Part shown: positions 60,617 through 64,000 of the stretch, piece by piece
Position numbering within the stretch: position 1 is the stretch's first letter
How the letters are laid out: every line of letters begins with the position of its first letter
Assembly (NCBI GenBank): GCA_028289445.1
Contig: JANQPO010000014.1
Span: 1 to 64,000, forward strand
From: Tepidamorphaceae bacterium
Lineage (GTDB): Bacteria > Pseudomonadota > Alphaproteobacteria > Rhizobiales > JAKSCL01
Reading direction: 5' to 3'
Length of the DNA stretch: 64,000 nt
Made by a program: the position numbers and the translations under genes
The notes under the pieces: generated by a model
What the model saw: only the letters and a program-made list of their open reading frames with translations
Told to the model about the DNA's origin: nothing
Database searches by the model: none

Positions 60617-61401
60617 GCGGATCGCCGGACCCGCGCCTGTCTCTGAAGATCGATGGCCCCATCGCTCTTTTGACCATCGACCGGGCAGACAAGCTGAATG
60701 CGCTCGACGATCAAATGGTGGAGGCACTTGGTGCGCACTGCCGCGCGATCGAGAGAAATGATGTTGTGCGGGTGGCGATTATCACCGGCGCTGGGGACAA
60801 GGCGTTTTCGGCCGGTGGTGACATCGATGCTTGGAGCGCGAATGCGCCGGAAGACTTTAGCCGCTTCTGGGTCCGCGAAGGACATGAGGCCTTCTCGGCG
60901 TTGGCCCGATTGCGCCAGCCGGTCATCGCGGTTTTGAACGGCCACGCACTGGGTGGCGGCTTTGAGTTGGCTGCCGCCGCCGATCTGCGGATCGCGGAGG
61001 ATCATGTCAAGATCGGTCAGCCCGAGGCAGGGCTCGGCATCATACCGGGCTGGTCCGGAACGCAGCGGGCCGTTCGCCGGTTTGGATCGCAGATCGTTCG
61101 TCGCATGGCGTTGTTCGGCGACGTGTTCGACGCCAATGAGGCGCTGACGCACGGATTGGTCGACAGCGTGGTGGAAAAGGGAAGGGGCCTTGAGCGTGCG
61201 CGCGAGATCGCGGCGGTTGTCGCCAAGCGAGGACCCCGAGCAACCGAACTGACAAAGATGCTGATCAATGCCGCGGAGGGGGAAGAGCGCGAGCGCATCT
61301 TGGAATCCCTCGCCGGTGGACTGGCAGCCTCATCTCAGGAGCTTAAAGAAGGGATCGTGGCGTTTCGCGCCAAGCGGCCGCCGGACTTCGGTGAAACGTG
61401 A
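60613..61401 (+). CDS. enoyl-CoA hydratase/isomerase family protein
   Basis: A 262-aa crotonase-fold enzyme. The oxyanion-hole blocks AFSAGGDIDAW and GHALGGGFELAAAADLRIA are clear and a catalytic acidic residue lies in GQPEAGLGIIPGWSGTQR. The ATG overlaps the CoA-transferase stop (ATGA). It probably hydrates, isomerises or hydrolyses the CoA ester made by the upstream enzyme. It is convergent with the LacI gene, with five bases between stops. Confidence 0.92.
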   Translation: MSGSPDPRLSLKIDGPIALLTIDRADKLNALDDQMVEALGAHCRAIERNDVVRVAIITGAGDKAFSAGGDIDAWSANAPEDFSRFWVREGHEAFSALARLRQPVIAVLNGHALGGGFELAAAADLRIAEDHVKIGQPEAGLGIIPGWSGTQRAVRRFGSQIVRRMALFGDVFDANEALTHGLVDSVVEKGRGLERAREIAAVVAKRGPRATELTKMLINAAEGEERERILESLAGGLAASSQELKEGIVAFRAKRPPDFGET

Positions 61402-61406
61402 ACGGA

Positions 61407-62441
61407 TCAGTCGTCGCGGAACATTGGAACAGGCTGGTCGATCCATTGCAGTTCGGCCATGTCGGCGCCGTCGATGCGCTTGAGGATCACATCTCCCAGC
61501 TTGCGCGCCGCCGCGACCAAGTCTTCTTCAATCATATCAATCGCCGGCCGCATCTGGTCGAAAATCGGCGTGGTCCGCTTTGCGACAACGTCCACGTCTT
61601 CGCCGATCGCGAGGCCGCCGTCGACAATCGCAGCCATCACCGCCATCGCCGAGACCTCGCCACCGCACACCAAGCCATCCGCGTTGCCTGCGGAAAATCG
61701 GGAGAGGGCGAACCGACGCACCTCTTCGGGCGGGCTCTCGATCGTCAGGTCGGGCGCCACCTCAAAGGCGACGCCGCTCTCTCGGATCGCTGACATGAAG
61801 CCGTGGCGCATGTGTTGGGAGAACGTGTAGGCCGGCGGCGCGTTGATCAGGACCAGCTTGCGCCGGCCTTTCTCGATCAGTCTCTTTGTTGCCAGATAGG
61901 CGAACTGGTAGTTATCGTAATCGACGAAGGGATGCGAAGTGGCGAGTTCGGTGCGCCCGTGACTGACGAACGGGAAGTCGTGTTCGAGCAGCAGTTTGAC
62001 ACGCGGGTCCAGCGGCTCGGTGCGGGCGAAAATTATTGCGTCAGCGAGACGGTTTCTCAGGATATGACGGACCGGGTTCACCGGGTCCTCACCCTCGAAG
62101 TTTGGCATGACGACCAAGTGATATGGCGTGTTGCGCAGCACGGCCGCCAAACCGGCGATCATCGACGTGCCGAACCCGATGATCTCCTCGTGGGGCGCCA
62201 GAACGAAGCTTATGACGTTGGTTCGTCCGGTCCTGAGCCGCTGCGCGGCGCGATCCGGCACGTAACCGATCTGATTGGCGACGGCGCGGACGCGGGCGCG
62301 GGTCTCCTCGGCGATCTCCGGCGCATCTTTCAGTGCCCGCGACACCGTCGTGACGGCCAGGCCGGTCGCCGTCGCGATCGTCTTCAGCGTCGGCTTCTCG
62401 ACCAGTCCCGTTGTCGGCGAGGCGGATTTTTGTCCAGGCAT
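61407..62441 (-). CDS. LacI-family regulator of the adjacent sugar transporter
   Basis: A 344-aa LacI/GalR regulator. The HTH is LKTIATATGLAVTTVSRALK, followed by ETRARVRAVANQIGYVPDRAAQRLRTGRTNVI and an effector domain with IIFARTEPLDPRVKLLLEHDFPFVSHGR and DGLVCGGEVSAMAVM. The ATG at 62441 is used; a TTG two codons earlier is possible. It is divergent from a sugar-binding protein gene. Two matching CG-centred palindromes at 62480 and 62609 lie in front of each start. Confidence 0.9.
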   Translation of the reverse strand: MPGQKSASPTTGLVEKPTLKTIATATGLAVTTVSRALKDAPEIAEETRARVRAVANQIGYVPDRAAQRLRTGRTNVISFVLAPHEEIIGFGTSMIAGLAAVLRNTPYHLVVMPNFEGEDPVNPVRHILRNRLADAIIFARTEPLDPRVKLLLEHDFPFVSHGRTELATSHPFVDYDNYQFAYLATKRLIEKGRRKLVLINAPPAYTFSQHMRHGFMSAIRESGVAFEVAPDLTIESPPEEVRRFALSRFSAGNADGLVCGGEVSAMAVMAAIVDGGLAIGEDVDVVAKRTTPIFDQMRPAIDMIEEDLVAAARKLGDVILKRIDGADMAELQWIDQPVPMFRDD

Positions 62442-62479
62442 GTTCAACTCGGGTCGCCAGTGTCACTGAACAGAAGATA

Positions 62480-62495
62480 TTTGCAACGTTACAAA
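62480..62495. promoter_or_regulatory. probable LacI operator, regulator-proximal
   Basis: TTTGCAACGTTACAAA is a 16-bp palindrome with central CG and one mismatched pair, 38 bp upstream of the LacI start. It shares the form TTTGYAACGTTAYAAA with the site at 62609. Confidence 0.75.
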
Positions 62496-62608
62496 TGTGC
62501 AAGGGGATGGATAAAATTCGTTGTGAGTTGATAATCTCATAAAAAATCGATAAAAAACAATACGATACAAGGTTATAGAATTATGAATGCTCTCTTGACG
62601 AATAGTAG

Positions 62609-62624
62609 TTTGTAACGTTATAAA
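62609..62624. promoter_or_regulatory. probable LacI operator, transporter-proximal
   Basis: TTTGTAACGTTATAAA has the same form as the site at 62480, lies 62 bp before the binding-protein start and is set in a very AT-rich stretch (62510-62640). Confidence 0.75.
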
Positions 62625-62686
62625 TCACGATTAGATTCCCGATCACGACATATGTGCTCGCGGAATGGTTCAAAAGGGAGGAACAC

Positions 62687-63940
62687 ATGACAACGTTTCG
62701 TGCAGCGAAATATCTGGCTGGGGTGGCAGTCGTCGCCTTGTCGGCGGTTAGCGCGCAGGCTGAGGAAAGCGTCGAAGTCCTGCACTGGTGGACGTCAGGT
62801 GGCGAGGCCGCCGCGTTGGACGTTCTCAAGAAGGATTTGGAATCCAAGGGTGTGAGCTGGGCCGATATGCCGGTTGCCGGCGGTGGGGGTGAGCAGGCCA
62901 TGACCGCCTTGCGCGCCCGCGTCACGGCCGGCAATGCGCCGACCGCCGTCCAGATGCTCGGCTTCGATATTCTCGACTGGGCCAAGGAAGGCGCGCTCGG
63001 CAATCTGAATGAGGTTGCCGCCGCCGAGGGCTGGGACAGTGTCGTACCGACGGCGTTGCAGGGCTTCGGCAAGTATGACGGCAACTGGATTTCGGCCCCG
63101 GTCAATGTCCACTCGACCAACTGGGTGTGGATCAGCAAATCCGCGCTCGACGCGGCTGGTGGCAAGGCGCCGGAGTCTTGGGACGAACTCGTCGCCGTGC
63201 TCGACAAGATGCAGGAGAACGGGCTGACCGCGCTCGCCCATGGCGGTCAGGCCTGGCAGGACGCGACCATCTTCGATGCCGTCGTGCTGTCGCTCGGCAC
63301 CGACTTCTACAAGGCGTCGATGATCGATCTCGATCCGGCGGCGCTCGGGGGCGACCAGATGGTCGAAGCCTTCGACCGGATGTCGAAGCTGCGCTCCTAT
63401 GTCGACGATAACTTCTCCGGTCGCGACTGGAACCTGGCGTCCGCGATGGTGATCGAGGGCAAGGCCGGTATGCAGATGATGGGCGACTGGGCCAAGGGCG
63501 AGTTCCTTAAAGCCGGGCAGGTGCCGGGCCAGGACTTCGTCTGCATCCGGTTCCCGGGCACGCAGGGTGCCGTGACCTTCAACTCCGACCAGTTCGCCAT
63601 GTTCAAGGTCGGCGACGATCGCACCGGACCGCAAAAGCTGATGGCGTCGGCGATCATGAGCCCGACCTTCCAGTCGGCGTTCAACGTCGTGAAAGGCTCC
63701 GTTCCGGCGCGCACGGATGTCCCGAACGATGCCTTCGACGATTGCGGCAAGAAGGGCATGGTCGACCTGGCCGATGCTAATTCAAGCGGCACGCTCTATG
63801 GCTCCATGGCCCACGGCCATGCGGCGCCGGCTGCGGTCAAGAACGCCGTTTATGACGTCGTGACCCGGCACTTCAACGGCGAGCTTTCGAGCCAGGAAGC
63901 CGTCGAAGAACTCGCCGCCGCCATCGACGCGGTCAAGTAG
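62687..63940 (+). CDS. CUT1 sugar ABC transporter substrate-binding protein (GtsA-like)
   Basis: A 417-aa periplasmic protein with a signal peptide ([18 protein letters not shown]). The mature part opens [22 protein letters not shown] and continues with [58 protein letters not shown] and [11 protein letters not shown], a pattern typical of the glucose/mannose-binding GtsA group. GGGAGGA lies just before the ATG. A hairpin follows the stop, and the permease and ATPase genes presumably lie beyond the window. Confidence 0.91.
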   Translation: MTTFRAAKYLAGVAVVALSAVSAQAEESVEVLHWWTSGGEAAALDVLKKDLESKGVSWADMPVAGGGGEQAMTALRARVTAGNAPTAVQMLGFDILDWAKEGALGNLNEVAAAEGWDSVVPTALQGFGKYDGNWISAPVNVHSTNWVWISKSALDAAGGKAPESWDELVAVLDKMQENGLTALAHGGQAWQDATIFDAVVLSLGTDFYKASMIDLDPAALGGDQMVEAFDRMSKLRSYVDDNFSGRDWNLASAMVIEGKAGMQMMGDWAKGEFLKAGQVPGQDFVCIRFPGTQGAVTFNSDQFAMFKVGDDRTGPQKLMASAIMSPTFQSAFNVVKGSVPARTDVPNDAFDDCGKKGMVDLADANSSGTLYGSMAHGHAAPAAVKNAVYDVVTRHFNGELSSQEAVEELAAAIDAVK

Positions 63941-63952
63941 GACTTCCTCCTA

Positions 63953-63979
63953 GCGCATCGGGCAATTGGCCCGGTGCGC
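63953..63979 (+). terminator. hairpin after the sugar-binding protein gene
   Basis: GCGCATCGGGC (63953-63963) pairs with GCCCGGTGCGC (63969-63979) with one wobble pair and a 5-nt loop, 12 bp after the stop. It has no U-tract. Confidence 0.55.
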
Positions 63980-64000
63980 CAAGAACCGGGGCGGGGATCA

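Noticed and set aside
1..64000. CRISPR arrays, insertion sequences, prophage or rRNA genes
   Set aside because: No regularly spaced direct repeats, transposase or phage genes, or rRNA sequences were seen on reading the window.

Overview
The window is GC-rich chromosomal DNA from an alphaproteobacterium, probably of the Hyphomicrobiales/rhizobial side: it carries a BA14K-type small secreted protein, a Tct-type transporter with its own two-component system, several ABC uptake systems and a complete beta-hydroxyaspartate cycle cluster. The organism assignment is inference from gene content. Almost everything encodes uptake and catabolism of small organic compounds, each block with its own local regulator. 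No rRNA, CRISPR array, phage or insertion sequence was seen.

Layout. 48-134: tRNA-Leu(GAG). 361-5874 (minus): RpiR regulator, ferric/sugar-phosphate type ABC transporter and a histidine phosphatase, with a strong inverted-repeat operator in front. 5981-6356: wreck of an AbiEii-type toxin gene. 6495-12888: tctCBA tricarboxylate transporter, an orphan ABC-type binding protein and a divergent TctD/TctE-like two-component system. 12929-28323: LacI regulator and a large, apparently undescribed catabolic cluster with a CUT1 ABC transporter, four NTF2/SnoaL-like genes (about seven NTF2-like domains), a COG3618 amidohydrolase/lactonase, a histidinol-dehydrogenase-like enzyme, SDR, bicupin, MetE-C-like protein and alpha/beta hydrolase. 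28396-38200: a TIGR04076-like protein, an aldo/keto reductase, a Liv/amide-type ABC transporter, an aldo/keto reductase-RidA fusion, a SIS-domain protein and NagA. 38541-39981: BA14K-like protein and DusA. 40060-47818: myo-inositol genes (iolDCB plus class II aldolase, divergent iolE and an IolG-like dehydrogenase) under a LacI regulator. 47907-48902: zinc alcohol dehydrogenase. 49152-54564: bhcR and bhcABCD. 54658-61401: Gfo/Idh/MocA and GMC oxidoreductases, aldehyde dehydrogenase, CoA-transferase and enoyl-CoA hydratase. 61407-63940: LacI regulator and divergent sugar-binding protein; the rest of that transporter lies beyond the right edge.

Regulatory DNA is unusually readable. Three LacI-family regulators each have palindromes with a central CG in their own neighbourhood, and the three palindrome types differ. 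Five of the six binding-protein genes are followed by a GC-rich hairpin before the membrane genes, as expected for differential expression within a transport operon. A sigma70-like promoter with an operator palindrome exactly inside its spacer precedes the aldehyde dehydrogenase operon.

The best candidate for a new system is the SnoaL-rich cluster at 13939-28323, probably continuing to 38200 as one co-oriented run of tightly coupled genes. Its substrate cannot be read from the sequence; a lactone- or polyol-like compound is a guess based on the lactonase, dehydrogenases and sugar-type transporter.
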